From contig NZ_CP007139.1 in NCBI RefSeq assembly GCF_000724625.1, positions 4,092,001 through 4,156,000 of the forward strand: a DNA stretch of 64,000 bases. Reading direction: 5' to 3'. The number at the start of each line of letters is the position of its first letter. Positions within the stretch are counted from its first letter, which is position 1. The DNA comes from Fimbriimonas ginsengisoli Gsoil 348. GTDB lineage: Bacteria > Armatimonadota > Fimbriimonadia > Fimbriimonadales > Fimbriimonadaceae. The translations under genes and the position numbers were made by a program. Shown here piece after piece: positions 7,898 through 15,161 of this stretch. The notes beneath the pieces were generated by a model that searched no databases, had not been told where the DNA came from, and saw only the letters and a program-made list of their open reading frames with translations.

Positions 7898-8638
7898 ATG
7901 GAAAGCCCCCCTCCTCTCTCGCGGCGAGCGTTTAAGCGCGTGCTGATCAAGCTAAGCGGCGAGGCGCTGGCGGGTTCGTTCCAGTTCGGTCTCGATCCGA
8001 CGACGCTGAGCTACATCGCTAAGGAAATCGCGGCGGTTCAGAAAGCCGGGGTCGAGGTGGGCGTCGTCGTCGGCGGCGGAAACTTCGTTCGAGGAGAAAC
8101 CTTCTCCTCCGAAGGAGCGATCGAGCGTACGGTTGCCGACCAGATGGGGATGCTGGGCACTCTGATGAACGCGCTCGCGTTGCAATCGGCAGTGGAGACG
8201 CAGGGAGTGCAGACGCGCGTTCAGAGCGCGGTGAACGTCGCCCAGGTGGCCGAGATGTTCATTAGACGCCGGGCGATGCGCCACATGGAGAAGGGGCGGG
8301 TCGTCGTATTCGCGGCCGGTACGGGCAACCCGTACTTCACCACCGATACCGCCGCGGTCCTCCGGGCTCTCGAAATCGATGCCGACCTGCTGATCAAGGC
8401 GACGAAGGTGGACGGCGTTTACGACAAGGACCCTAAGAAGCATGCCGACGCGGTGAAGTACGATTCGGTCGCCTACTCGACGGCGATCGAGCAACGGCTC
8501 GGCGTGATGGACCAGACCGCTTTTACGATGTGCCGCGAGCACCGGCTCCCACTCATCGTGCTAGATTTCAACAAACCGGGCTCCCTGCTCCGCGCCGTTT
8601 TGGGCGAGGACGAGGGGACCCTGGTCGGAGGAGAATGA
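7898..8638 (+). CDS. pyrH: UMP kinase
   Basis: 246 residues from ATG 7898 (MESPPPLSRRAFKRVLIKLS). The amino-acid-kinase fold is clear: KRVLIKLSGEALAG at the N-terminus, VGVVVGGGNFVRGE, DQMGMLGTLMNALALQ, and AAGTGNPYFTTDTAAVLRA. The enzyme makes UDP from UMP and is usually GTP-activated and UTP-inhibited. A longer frame to 7862 exists but adds residues not found in the family. The stop TGA (8636-8638) overlaps an upstream ATG of frr, and a GGAGGAG ribosome site lies at 8627-8633 inside its last codons. The pyrH-frr-uppS order is the common bacterial arrangement. Confidence 0.96.
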   Translation: MESPPPLSRRAFKRVLIKLSGEALAGSFQFGLDPTTLSYIAKEIAAVQKAGVEVGVVVGGGNFVRGETFSSEGAIERTVADQMGMLGTLMNALALQSAVETQGVQTRVQSAVNVAQVAEMFIRRRAMRHMEKGRVVVFAAGTGNPYFTTDTAAVLRALEIDADLLIKATKVDGVYDKDPKKHADAVKYDSVAYSTAIEQRLGVMDQTAFTMCREHRLPLIVLDFNKPGSLLRAVLGEDEGTLVGGE

Positions 8639-8640
8639 AC

Positions 8641-9201
8641 ATGTCAGTTAGCGAGATCCTGAAGGAAGCCGAACAGAAAATGAAAGGCGCCATCGATGCG
8701 ATGACGCACGACTTTTCCTCTTACCGAACCGGTCGCGCCAGCCCGGCCGTACTCGATCGGGTTCACGTTCTCTACTACGGAAACGAGGTCCCGATGAACC
8801 AGGTCGCCAACATCAGCGTCCCCGAGCCGCGCCAACTCCTCATCCAGCCGTGGGAGAAGAGCATGACGCCGGTGATCGAGAAAGCGATCATGAAGAGCGA
8901 CCTCGGAATCAATCCGGTCAACGACGGCACCGGCATCCGCCTCAACTTCCCCCAGATGACCGAGGATCGCCGCAAAGACATGGTCAAACAGGTCCACGCC
9001 CGAACCGAAAACGGCCGCGTCTCGATCCGAAACGTCCGCCGCGAAGCGATCGACCACCTCAAGGCGCTCGAAAAGAAGAAGGAAATCACGGAAGACGACG
9101 TCAAGGGCTACGAGACCAAGATCCAAAAACTAACCGACCAATTCATCGCCCAAGCCGACGATCTGGGGAAGAAGAAAGAAGCGGAATTGATGCAAGTCTA
9201 G
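8641..9201 (+). CDS. frr: Ribosome recycling factor
   Basis: 186 residues, normal for RRF (about 185). It splits post-termination ribosomes together with EF-G. Motifs: DFSSYRTGRASPAVLDRV near the N-terminus, INPVNDGTGIRLNFPQMTEDRR, and KVHARTENGR-like RNVRREAIDHLK in the helical domain. Two in-frame ATGs exist (8635 and 8641). The GGAGGAG at 8627-8633 is only 1 nt from the first but 7 nt from the second, and the second gives the usual MSVSEILKEAEQKM start, so 8641 is chosen. Coupled to pyrH by close spacing. Confidence 0.96.
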   Translation: MSVSEILKEAEQKMKGAIDAMTHDFSSYRTGRASPAVLDRVHVLYYGNEVPMNQVANISVPEPRQLLIQPWEKSMTPVIEKAIMKSDLGINPVNDGTGIRLNFPQMTEDRRKDMVKQVHARTENGRVSIRNVRREAIDHLKALEKKKEITEDDVKGYETKIQKLTDQFIAQADDLGKKKEAELMQV

Positions 9202-9205
9202 AGAG

Positions 9206-9237
9206 AGGCGTTGGGCGTTATGGCGTTGGGCGTTGTT
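9206..9237 (+). repeat. GGCGTTGGGCGTT repeat, left copy beside the four-helix-bundle gene
   Basis: Two tandem copies of GGCGTTGGGCGTT separated by AT, starting 5 bp after the frr stop. The reverse complement (four CCAACGC-type units and further CCAACAC units) lies at 9729-9795, right after the four-helix-bundle gene. The pair therefore frames that gene in inverted orientation. Confidence 0.7.
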
Positions 9238-9243
9238 GTCACC

Positions 9244-9696
9244 ATGGGAGAACACCTTCCGATCGAAAACATGGAGGTCTTTAAGATCTTCGAAGGCGTT
9301 TCCGATTGGTGCTGGGAGGCGGTGTCGAAGTGGCCGCGGTTCGCTCAAGACACTCTTGGCCGTCATCTCGTGACTTCAGCGGACAGCGTGAACGCTAATC
9401 TGGTGGAGGGTGACGGGCGCTATAGCGATCCGGACGCTACTAAGTTCTTCGTAATCGCTCGAGGATCTGCGAGAGAGGCCAGGTTGTGGATTCGGCGGGC
9501 CGTCAAGCGAAATCTTGTACGAGGGGATGAAGGGGAACGGCAGATTGAGGCAATACACTGCGGTGCCAGGTTCCTTAACAATTTGATCTCTTATAGGCGA
9601 AAATCGAAGAACCGAAATATGGTCAAAGAGTCCTCCGCAACATATTCCACCCAACAACATGCCGAAGCAGATCCCTTCGCAGAAGTGATGGACTAA
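9244..9696 (+). CDS. Four-helix-bundle protein (23S rRNA intervening-sequence/S23 family)
   Basis: 150 residues from ATG 9244. The family signature is clear: MEVFKIFEGVSDWCWEAV at the start, SADSVNANLVEGDGRYSDPD in the second helix, KFFVIARGSAREARLW, and a C-terminal helix with LNNLISYRRK. Members form pentameric four-helix bundles; one was first found inside 23S rRNA intervening sequences, and the fold is shared with the Avd accessory protein of diversity-generating retroelements. The role of solitary copies is unknown. It interrupts the usual frr-uppS adjacency and is framed by inverted heptamer repeats (9206-9237 and 9729-9795), which suggests arrival as a unit. No reverse transcriptase is nearby. 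Confidence 0.85.
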   Translation: MGEHLPIENMEVFKIFEGVSDWCWEAVSKWPRFAQDTLGRHLVTSADSVNANLVEGDGRYSDPDATKFFVIARGSAREARLWIRRAVKRNLVRGDEGERQIEAIHCGARFLNNLISYRRKSKNRNMVKESSATYSTQQHAEADPFAEVMD

Positions 9697-9698
9697 CG

Positions 9699-10523
9699 AT
9701 GGCCTCGACAAACCAACCACCGGTGCCGACAACGCCCAACGCCCAACGCCCAACGCCCAACACCCCAACACCCCAACACCTCAACACCTCAACACCTCTT
9801 CGAGAGGAAGCATTGCAACTCGGCATCTCCCTAACCTCCCTCCCCCATCACGTCGCCGTGATCATGGATGGGAATGGGCGGTGGGCGAAGAAGAAGGGGT
9901 TGGGCCGGTTGCTTGGGCACCGTGAGGGGTACAAGACGCTTCGGGGGGTGTTGCTGGCGGCGAGCGAGCTTGGGATTCGCTACTTAACCGTCTACGCCTT
10001 CTCCGCGGAGAACTGGCGGCGGCCCGCGGAGGAAGTGGCGGGGCTGATGAAGCTCATCGAGACCGCGGCCCGCGACGAGCTGCGCCTCATGCATAAGAAT
10101 AATGTCCGTGTCCAAGTCGCCGGGCGGATGGACGAAGTCCCCGAGGGGCTTCGCCGGGCGCTCGAGCACGGAATCGAGACGACGAAAGATAACACCGGGA
10201 TCACCTTCACGCTCGCCGTCAACTACGGCGGACGAGCGGAGATCGTCGACGCCGTAAAGTCGATCGTCGCGTCCGGGGTTCCGGTCGAGCAGATCACCGA
10301 AGAGTCGATTTCGGCCCACCTCTACAATCCAGCTCAGCCCGACCCGGACCTCATGATCCGCACGGCGGGAGAGATGCGATGGAGCAACTTCCTCATCTGG
10401 CAGTCCGCCTACTGCGAGCTCGTCGTCACCGACGTCACCTGGCCCGAATTCGGCCCCAACGACCTTCTCCAAGCCGTCGCCGTCTACCAGCGCCGAACCC
10501 GAAAATTCGGCGCCACGGTTTAG
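9699..10523 (+). CDS. uppS: Isoprenyl transferase (undecaprenyl diphosphate synthase)
   Basis: 274 residues from ATG 9699. The core is typical cis-prenyltransferase: HHVAVIMDGNGRWAKKKG with the catalytic Asp, LGHREGYKTLR, YAFSAENWRRP, and RTAGEMRWSNFLIWQSAYCE. It makes the C55 lipid carrier for cell-wall sugars. The first about 35 residues are Pro/Thr/Asn-rich and are encoded by the repeat at 9729-9795. TTG 9813 with a GAGAGG ribosome site (9802-9807, 5 nt spacing) gives a 236-residue protein of normal family length and is a strong alternative start. The stop overlaps the convergent prepilin stop by 4 bp. Confidence 0.93.
   Translation: MASTNQPPVPTTPNAQRPTPNTPTPQHLNTSTPLREEALQLGISLTSLPHHVAVIMDGNGRWAKKKGLGRLLGHREGYKTLRGVLLAASELGIRYLTVYAFSAENWRRPAEEVAGLMKLIETAARDELRLMHKNNVRVQVAGRMDEVPEGLRRALEHGIETTKDNTGITFTLAVNYGGRAEIVDAVKSIVASGVPVEQITEESISAHLYNPAQPDPDLMIRTAGEMRWSNFLIWQSAYCELVVTDVTWPEFGPNDLLQAVAVYQRRTRKFGATV
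9729..9795. repeat. Tandem CCAACGC / CCAACAC heptamers, right copy
   Basis: About four CCAACGC units followed by about five CCAACAC/TCAACAC units, in the 5' part of the annotated uppS frame. Reverse complement of the repeat at 9206-9237. Related heptamers form the array at 54446-54557. Confidence 0.75.
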
Positions 10524-11308
10524 TCACACAAGCTGTACCAGGTGCCCGACCATGCGTTTGGGTCCGTCGCCGGCTCGCCCGACTTATGCCCCGCCGGGTC
10601 GACTCTCGACTCGTCGAACGAGCCCATCCCATTGATGTGCTTCGCGTGGCTATCCGAGAAGATCATGGAGCCGCCGCTCGGGTCCCAGTTCTTGAAGTAC
10701 CCGCAGTCGTAGCCATAGCGCGTGCACTCGGGATCGTTCTTCTTCTCGAAGAATCCGAACATCTCCAGCCGGATCACCCGGGTCTCGGCCGGAAACTCCA
10801 TCGAGGTTTCGATCACCGGTCGAGTCACGTTGGTTGACTGCGAGACGGCATCGTAGACCGCGAACTGATTGTTCTGCGACGATTCATTGGCTGCCGTCGT
10901 GAACGTGCAGTGCCCGAAGCGATAAGAGCTGCCGTACGCCTTCCAGTAGGAGTCCGCATTCTTGGCACTGCCGACCTCGTTGGCAAGATACGGTCCGCCG
11001 CTGTCGAGGGGCGAGCGGAAGATCTCCTTCGAGTTCGTGTAGGGAAGCAGCAGCACCTCGGTACCGTGGTGCGCGGCGGGGGAATAGATGGAAGGGTCGC
11101 TGTTGTATGCGTAGAAGATCGGCATCGTGTCGTCGCTATCGCCGAGATAGATCTTGATGGCGGTGCCGATCTCCTTGGCGTTGCTCAGGTCGACCGTCTT
11201 CTTCGCGGCAAACTTCGCCTGGGCGAAGACCGGGAATAGAATGGCGGCCAAGATGGCGATGATCGCGATGACGACGAGTAGCTCGATGAGCGTAAATGCG
11301 CGTTTCAC
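10520..11308 (-). CDS. Prepilin-type N-terminal domain protein (secreted pseudopilin-like)
   Basis: 262 residues from GTG 11308, chosen because GAGGAG (11314-11319) lies 5 nt upstream and because it gives the class III prepilin leader [20 protein letters not shown], cut by PilD before Phe. After the hydrophobic helix comes [19 protein letters not shown], close to the N-terminus of the gene at 53409. The C-terminal half has MIFSDSHAKHING, resembling the H-x9-DG motif region of the large pseudopilin families of Planctomycetes and Armatimonadota. The frame extends to 11392 but that part is leader RNA. A TPP riboswitch stands just upstream on the same strand. The protein has no visible thiamine function. 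Confidence 0.85.
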   Translation of the reverse strand: MKRAFTLIELLVVIAIIAILAAILFPVFAQAKFAAKKTVDLSNAKEIGTAIKIYLGDSDDTMPIFYAYNSDPSIYSPAAHHGTEVLLLPYTNSKEIFRSPLDSGGPYLANEVGSAKNADSYWKAYGSSYRFGHCTFTTAANESSQNNQFAVYDAVSQSTNVTRPVIETSMEFPAETRVIRLEMFGFFEKKNDPECTRYGYDCGYFKNWDPSGGSMIFSDSHAKHINGMGSFDESRVDPAGHKSGEPATDPNAWSGTWYSLCD

Positions 11309-11313
11309 TTGTT

Positions 11314-11353
11314 CTCCTCGAAGCAGGAGCACGCCTTCGCGACTGCGAAGGCG
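11314..11353 (-). promoter_or_regulatory. Candidate expression platform of the TPP riboswitch
   Basis: Reading the minus strand, CGCCTTCGC (11353-11345) and GCGAAGGCG (11340-11332) form a perfect 9-bp stem with an AGTC loop. Further on, CTCCT (11329-11325) can pair with AGGAG (11318-11314), hiding the ribosome site of the prepilin gene. GAAGGCG at 11387-11381, right after the aptamer, can compete for the CGCCTTC strand. This is what a translation-controlling platform would look like. No T-run follows the stem. Pairing is by eye, not by folding software. Confidence 0.5.
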
Positions 11354-11382
11354 GCCTTGCGGGGTGAACCGTGGGGACCGCG

Positions 11383-11476
11383 CCTTCCACAATCCCTCCG
11401 CTGGTACTAACCAGATCAGGTTCCGGGGTCGTCCTGTCTCCAGGACCTCTCAGCCTCTCGGCTCCCCCTTGCGGGC
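11383..11476 (-). ncRNA. TPP riboswitch (THI element)
   Basis: On the minus strand the conserved aptamer parts appear in order: GGGGGAGCC, a GAGA-capped small stem ending GGCTGAGA, a variable P3 stem (GTCCTG-GAGA-CAGGAC), ACCC, then the diagnostic CCTGATCTGGTTAGTACCAG (11420-11401) followed by CGGAGGGA. This matches the thiamine-pyrophosphate aptamer closely. Such elements normally precede thiamine synthesis or transport genes. Here the next gene on the strand, 75-80 nt away, is a prepilin-like gene, and no thi gene is in the window. Confidence 0.93.
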
Positions 11477-11504
11477 GGCAAATGCCTCAGGCTTGAGTGT
11501 ACCC

Positions 11505-11645
11505 GTGGCACGGGCTTCCAGCCCGTGTGTATCACGACCATCCTGGTCGTGAACGTAGCATCGGCTCCCAGCCGATGAACCCTGCGACCATCTGTGGCCA
11601 AGGGCAGGATGCCCTTGGGACCCACTGGCAAGATGCCAGTGCCAC
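11505..11645. repeat. REP-like palindrome cluster (GTGGCACGGGCTTCC type)
   Basis: A chain of small perfect palindromes: CACGGGCTTCCAGCCCGTG, CACGACCATCCTGGTCGTG, CATCGGCTCCCAGCCGATG, AAGGGCAGGATGCCCTT and CACTGGCAAGATGCCAGTG. The same chain recurs at 46809-46912 and 51594-51694 with small differences. It fills most of the gap between the TPP riboswitch and the DNA ligase 3' end. Nothing else is seen in this 354-bp gap. Confidence 0.85.
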
Positions 11646-11663
11646 TCTCCGGGCTTCCGGATG

Positions 11664-13355
11664 TCAGATCGCTTTCAACATCTCCCGGACGCTTGCCAGC
11701 GAGTCGGCGTCCGGTGGTTTTTTGTCGTGGCGCCAGCGGAGGATGCGGGGGAAGCGGACGGCGAGGCCCGACTTATGGCGGTTAGAAACTTGAATCCCCT
11801 CGAACGCCAGCTCCATCACGAGCTCGGGCTCCACGGTCCGGACCGGGCCAAATTTTTCTTTCGTGTTGCGGCGAACCCAGCTATCGACGCGTCGGATCTC
11901 CTCGTCGGTAAGGCCGCTGTACGCCTTGGCAAACGGGACGAGCTTTCCATCGTCGTCCCACACGCCGAAGGTGTAGTCGGTGTACAGCGAGGCCCGCTTG
12001 CCACTCCCTCGTTGGGCGTAGATGAGCACGGCGTCGACCGTAAGCGGCTCGATCTTCCACTTCCACCAATTCCCCTTCTTTCTTCCGACCAAGTAAGGAG
12101 AATCGAGCCGCTTAAGCATCAGTCCCTCGACGTTTAGGTTACGCGACTCCTCCCGCTTAAGGGCGAGTTCATTCCAAGTTGAGGCCTCCACTCGGCTGGA
12201 GATCAACAGGCGCGAAGTGCTCGCCAACCCGTCCGTCGCCGAATCATCCGGGTCGTCGGAGGCGAGGCGGGGATCGACGGCTTCTCCCAAGATCAACTGG
12301 TCCGGCGGAGCGGTATTGACCGCATCGACCAGCTCCTCCAAGAGGCGCCTTCGCTCGACGTAAGGCCGTTCTCGGAGATCCTCGCCCGCATACTCGAGGA
12401 TATCGAAGGCGACGATCACCGCCGGGACCTCTTGCAAGATCTTCTTCGAGAGGAGCTTTCGTCCGATCCGGCGTTGCAAGGCCATAAACTTCTGCGGTTT
12501 CCCTTCCGCCCAGGCAAGAATCTCGCCGTCGATCACGGTTCCATTCGGGAGCGCCTCGCACACGTCGACCATCTCCGGGAAGCGCTCGGTGATCAGCTCC
12601 TCGCCGCGCGACCAAACAAACGACTGGCCCTCCCGGCGAATGAGCTGGGCACGTATCCCATCCCACTTCCATTCGGCATGCCACTCTTCGATCGGGCCGA
12701 GCCCTTCCAAGGCTTGTTCAAGCGAATGCGCGAGGCAGAACGGGTACGGGCGGCTGACGTCGGTGTCGTCCGATTGCTCCGAAAGGAGCCCTTCGTAGAA
12801 AAGCGCGGACGGCGTCCAGTCGCCCATTAACCGGTGGGCAATGACGGGCGCCGGTATTCCGCTGACTTGCGCGATCGCCCGCACCACCAGCTCTTGAGAA
12901 ACCCCGACCCGGAACGCGCCCGTGATCAGCTTGTTATAGACAAACCGTTCCGAAGGGTCGAGCTCGATCCAGTCTTCCGCGAGCGCCCGAACCTGGTCGT
13001 CCTCCGACAGTCCCGGCATCTTGAGCAGTCGCTCCTCCACCCAATAGGTCAGAGGCTTGTCGGCCTTTTCTCCGGGGAATTGCGGCAGGATGAGAGCGAT
13101 CGTCTCCGCCAGATCGCCGACGGCATCGTACGATTCCCCGAAAAGCCAAGGCGGAATTCCCGCCAGATGGGCGGCCAACTCCTGCATCCGGGTGGAATTC
13201 GCCGCCCGTTTCGGCCGGCGGCCGATCAGGAAGTGAACGGTCCACGCGGCGTCGTCGGGAGGCGCTTCCCGGAAGTAACGCGCCATGGCGGCGACTTTTT
13301 CATTGGTCTTGTTCGTCTCGTCGATCGACCGGTAGAGATTTGCGAATGCTTTCAT
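11664..13355 (-). CDS. ATP-dependent DNA ligase (bacterial LigB/Lig-B type)
   Basis: 563 residues from ATG 13355, the start that overlaps the GNAT stop as ATGA. Domains: an N-terminal DNA-binding part (FLIGRRPKRAANSTRMQELA), then the nucleotidyltransferase with adenylated Lys in EWKWDGIRAQ (about residue 229), TVIDGEILAW, EGLMLKRLDSPY and WWKWKIEPLTVDAVL, then an OB-fold ending MELAFEGIQVS. It seals nicks using ATP. Bacterial ligases of this kind usually sit in a repair operon with an MBL exonuclease, an Lhr-type helicase and a phosphoesterase. Here the exonuclease is present, the helicase and phosphoesterase are not, and a GNAT gene lies between. Confidence 0.93.
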   Translation of the reverse strand: MKAFANLYRSIDETNKTNEKVAAMARYFREAPPDDAAWTVHFLIGRRPKRAANSTRMQELAAHLAGIPPWLFGESYDAVGDLAETIALILPQFPGEKADKPLTYWVEERLLKMPGLSEDDQVRALAEDWIELDPSERFVYNKLITGAFRVGVSQELVVRAIAQVSGIPAPVIAHRLMGDWTPSALFYEGLLSEQSDDTDVSRPYPFCLAHSLEQALEGLGPIEEWHAEWKWDGIRAQLIRREGQSFVWSRGEELITERFPEMVDVCEALPNGTVIDGEILAWAEGKPQKFMALQRRIGRKLLSKKILQEVPAVIVAFDILEYAGEDLRERPYVERRRLLEELVDAVNTAPPDQLILGEAVDPRLASDDPDDSATDGLASTSRLLISSRVEASTWNELALKREESRNLNVEGLMLKRLDSPYLVGRKKGNWWKWKIEPLTVDAVLIYAQRGSGKRASLYTDYTFGVWDDDGKLVPFAKAYSGLTDEEIRRVDSWVRRNTKEKFGPVRTVEPELVMELAFEGIQVSNRHKSGLAVRFPRILRWRHDKKPPDADSLASVREMLKAI

Positions 13356-14002
13356 GCCCCTAGCGCCTCCCGTACAAACGGGTGATCCGGTTTGAGTTCC
13401 CAAACCGATTGGTAGAAACGCACGACCATCTCTGACCGATCAGGAATGTGGCCATGGGCGAATAGCGCGAACCGGACGGGGCCGGTCTCCGGTCGTACCG
13501 CGGGCTGCGTGTACGTTTCGCTAACAACGTGAAAGCCCTGCCGCTCGTACCACTCAAGTACCGGGCCTTCCCGGTCGATCTCTACCAGCAGCGGCAGAGG
13601 GGACGCATCTTGGAGCACCCGTTGGAGTAGCGCGGTCCCGATGCCTTGTCCCCGCCAGGGTTCATCGACGGCGATGTGGATAAGGAAGGCGAACTCGGCG
13701 GAATAGAGGACGGCGAAGCGGGCAAAGGCTGCCGGGGACCTCTCCGCAGAGGCACGATCTTCGGCAGGTTTTGCTCCCTCACCCCCAACCCCCTCTCCCT
13801 CGTCGGGCACGATGCATCCCGAGGAGGGAGAGGGGGCTCCGGAGGTGATGAGGAATTTGAAAGGAAGGCGATATTCGCCGCGCAGCTCTTGGATGAGGCG
13901 CTCGTCTGGCTCGCGGGACTCGGGCGGGAAGGAGGCGTGGTAGATACGGAATACGTCGGCCAGCGCGGGATCGTCTGGGCCGGTTAGGTAGCGGAAGTTC
14001 AT
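13352..14002 (-). CDS. GNAT family N-acetyltransferase in the ligase operon
   Basis: 216 residues from ATG 14002 (MNFRYLTGPDDPALADVFRI). The acetyl-CoA loop is EPWRGQGIGTALLQRVL (Q/R-x-x-G-x-G/A), followed by the fold-typical VEIDREGPVLEWYERQGFHV. It should transfer an acetyl group to an unknown amine. Both ends overlap neighbours by 4 bp (ATGA with the exonuclease upstream and with the ligase downstream), so translation is coupled. Residues about 54-75 (GAPSPSSGCIVPDEGEGVGG and on) are encoded by a palindromic repeat (13777-13838) found elsewhere between genes; the frame stays open through it. The insert falls between two strands of the fold, where a loop could tolerate it. Confidence 0.85.
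   Translation of the reverse strand: MNFRYLTGPDDPALADVFRIYHASFPPESREPDERLIQELRGEYRLPFKFLITSGAPSPSSGCIVPDEGEGVGGEGAKPAEDRASAERSPAAFARFAVLYSAEFAFLIHIAVDEPWRGQGIGTALLQRVLQDASPLPLLVEIDREGPVLEWYERQGFHVVSETYTQPAVRPETGPVRFALFAHGHIPDRSEMVVRFYQSVWELKPDHPFVREALGA
13777..13838. repeat. Palindromic CCCCCTCTCCCTCGTCGGG repeat inside a coding region
   Basis: CCCCCTCTCCCTCgtCGGG and CCCGagGAGGGAGAGGGGG form a long stem with a short loop. Copies or variants occur at 26158-26216, 26266-26325, 50229-50295 and 51705-51775. This copy lies within the GNAT gene and adds about 20 residues. Confidence 0.8.
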
Positions 14003-15084
14003 TCCAGCTTTCCCTCCGTATTCGGAGTGTAGGGGCGCTCTCCTTCGGTTTGCTCCACCGCTTCGGCGGCCTCCGCACCTTCGTCTTGCTCTCCCTCCCA
14101 CCGCGTGCTGAGGGCGTGGGCGTCGAGGCCCTGCTCCTCTAAGTAGCGAACGACGACGCTGGAGTAGCCGTGCGTAACCCAGACCGACTCGGCGCCGGTC
14201 TGTGCTATCGCTCCAATAAGCGAGGGCCAGTCGACGTGATCGCTGACGACGAAGCCCCGATCGACGGCGCGCCGCCGGCGAGCTCCGCGAATCGCCATCC
14301 AGCCGGACATGAAGCCAGTTGAGTGATCGCCAAACCGGCGCACCCAGGGACTGCCGTTGGCGCTTGGCGGTGCCAGCACGATCGCCTGCGACCAGTCGAA
14401 TCCCTTTCCAACCTCCGGTACCAAATGCGTCGGAGGCAAAGCGATCCCCTCCTCGCGATAGTCGTTCGTTAAACCTTGGACCGCTCCGTGAAGAAAGATC
14501 GGGCCGATCTCCGGATTCAAGTACGCCAAGGCTCGTTGGCACTTGCCAAGCGCGTATCCCAGCAGGATCGAGCACTTCCCGGCGGCTTGATTGCCCTTCC
14601 ACCACCCGTGGATCTGCTCGATGACTTCGGCCTGGGCCGGCCAACGATAGATTGGCAACCCGAAAGTCGATTCCGTAATGAACGTGTGGCAAGGTACTGG
14701 CTCAAACGGCGTGCAAGTGGAATCCATTTCCGTCTTGTAGTCGCCGGAAACCACGTAAACCCTCCCGCCATGTTCGACGCGCACTTGAGCTGAGCCGAGA
14801 ATGTGCCCGGCCGGATGGAGACTGACGCGAACCCCGTTTAGAGTCACCGGTTCGCCGTATGCTAGCGTGTCGATTGCAGCATCCTCGCCCACTCGGCGGC
14901 GCAGGACTCGTTCCCCCTCTTTCGTGCAGAGGTACCGCTTCATTCCCCACCGCGCATGATCGGAGTGCGCGTGGGTCACAACCGCTCGGTCAACCGGCTT
15001 CCATGGGTCGACGTAAAAATCCCCTTCATGACAGTAAAGGCCACGGTCGGTGAGGCAGAGCAACTCTTTTCGACGTCGGGCCAT
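13999..15084 (-). CDS. Ligase-associated DNA exonuclease (metallo-beta-lactamase fold)
   Basis: 361 residues. The metal site is THAHSDHARWG (H-x-H-x-D-H, about residues 37-43), with VSGDYKTEMD and a C-terminal VSDHVDWPSL carrying further ligands. It matches the 'ligase-associated exonuclease' family (mRNA 3'-end processing factor-like, relatives of SNM1/Artemis), which trims DNA ends beside the ATP-dependent ligase. The C-terminus has an acidic tail (EGEQDEGAEAAEAVEQTEGE) beyond the usual fold. It is the first gene of the coupled trio exonuclease-GNAT-ligase. The start ATG 15084 gives the family start LLCLTDRGLYC within ten residues. Confidence 0.9.
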   Translation of the reverse strand: MARRRKELLCLTDRGLYCHEGDFYVDPWKPVDRAVVTHAHSDHARWGMKRYLCTKEGERVLRRRVGEDAAIDTLAYGEPVTLNGVRVSLHPAGHILGSAQVRVEHGGRVYVVSGDYKTEMDSTCTPFEPVPCHTFITESTFGLPIYRWPAQAEVIEQIHGWWKGNQAAGKCSILLGYALGKCQRALAYLNPEIGPIFLHGAVQGLTNDYREEGIALPPTHLVPEVGKGFDWSQAIVLAPPSANGSPWVRRFGDHSTGFMSGWMAIRGARRRRAVDRGFVVSDHVDWPSLIGAIAQTGAESVWVTHGYSSVVVRYLEEQGLDAHALSTRWEGEQDEGAEAAEAVEQTEGERPYTPNTEGKLE

Positions 15085-15161
15085 TTCTTGTTTCTACCGC
15101 GTCCCGGAGAATTGAGACGTCAGGAACTAAGTCGGAGGCCGTAAAGTCCTCAAAGGCGTCC

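Noticed and set aside
8530-8640. Longer start for frr inside pyrH
   Set aside because: RRF length, N-terminus and GGAGGAG spacing all favour ATG 8641.
14003-14692. N-terminal extension of the GNAT frame
   Set aside because: Lies inside the exonuclease gene; ATG 14002 fits the ATGA overlap and the fold.
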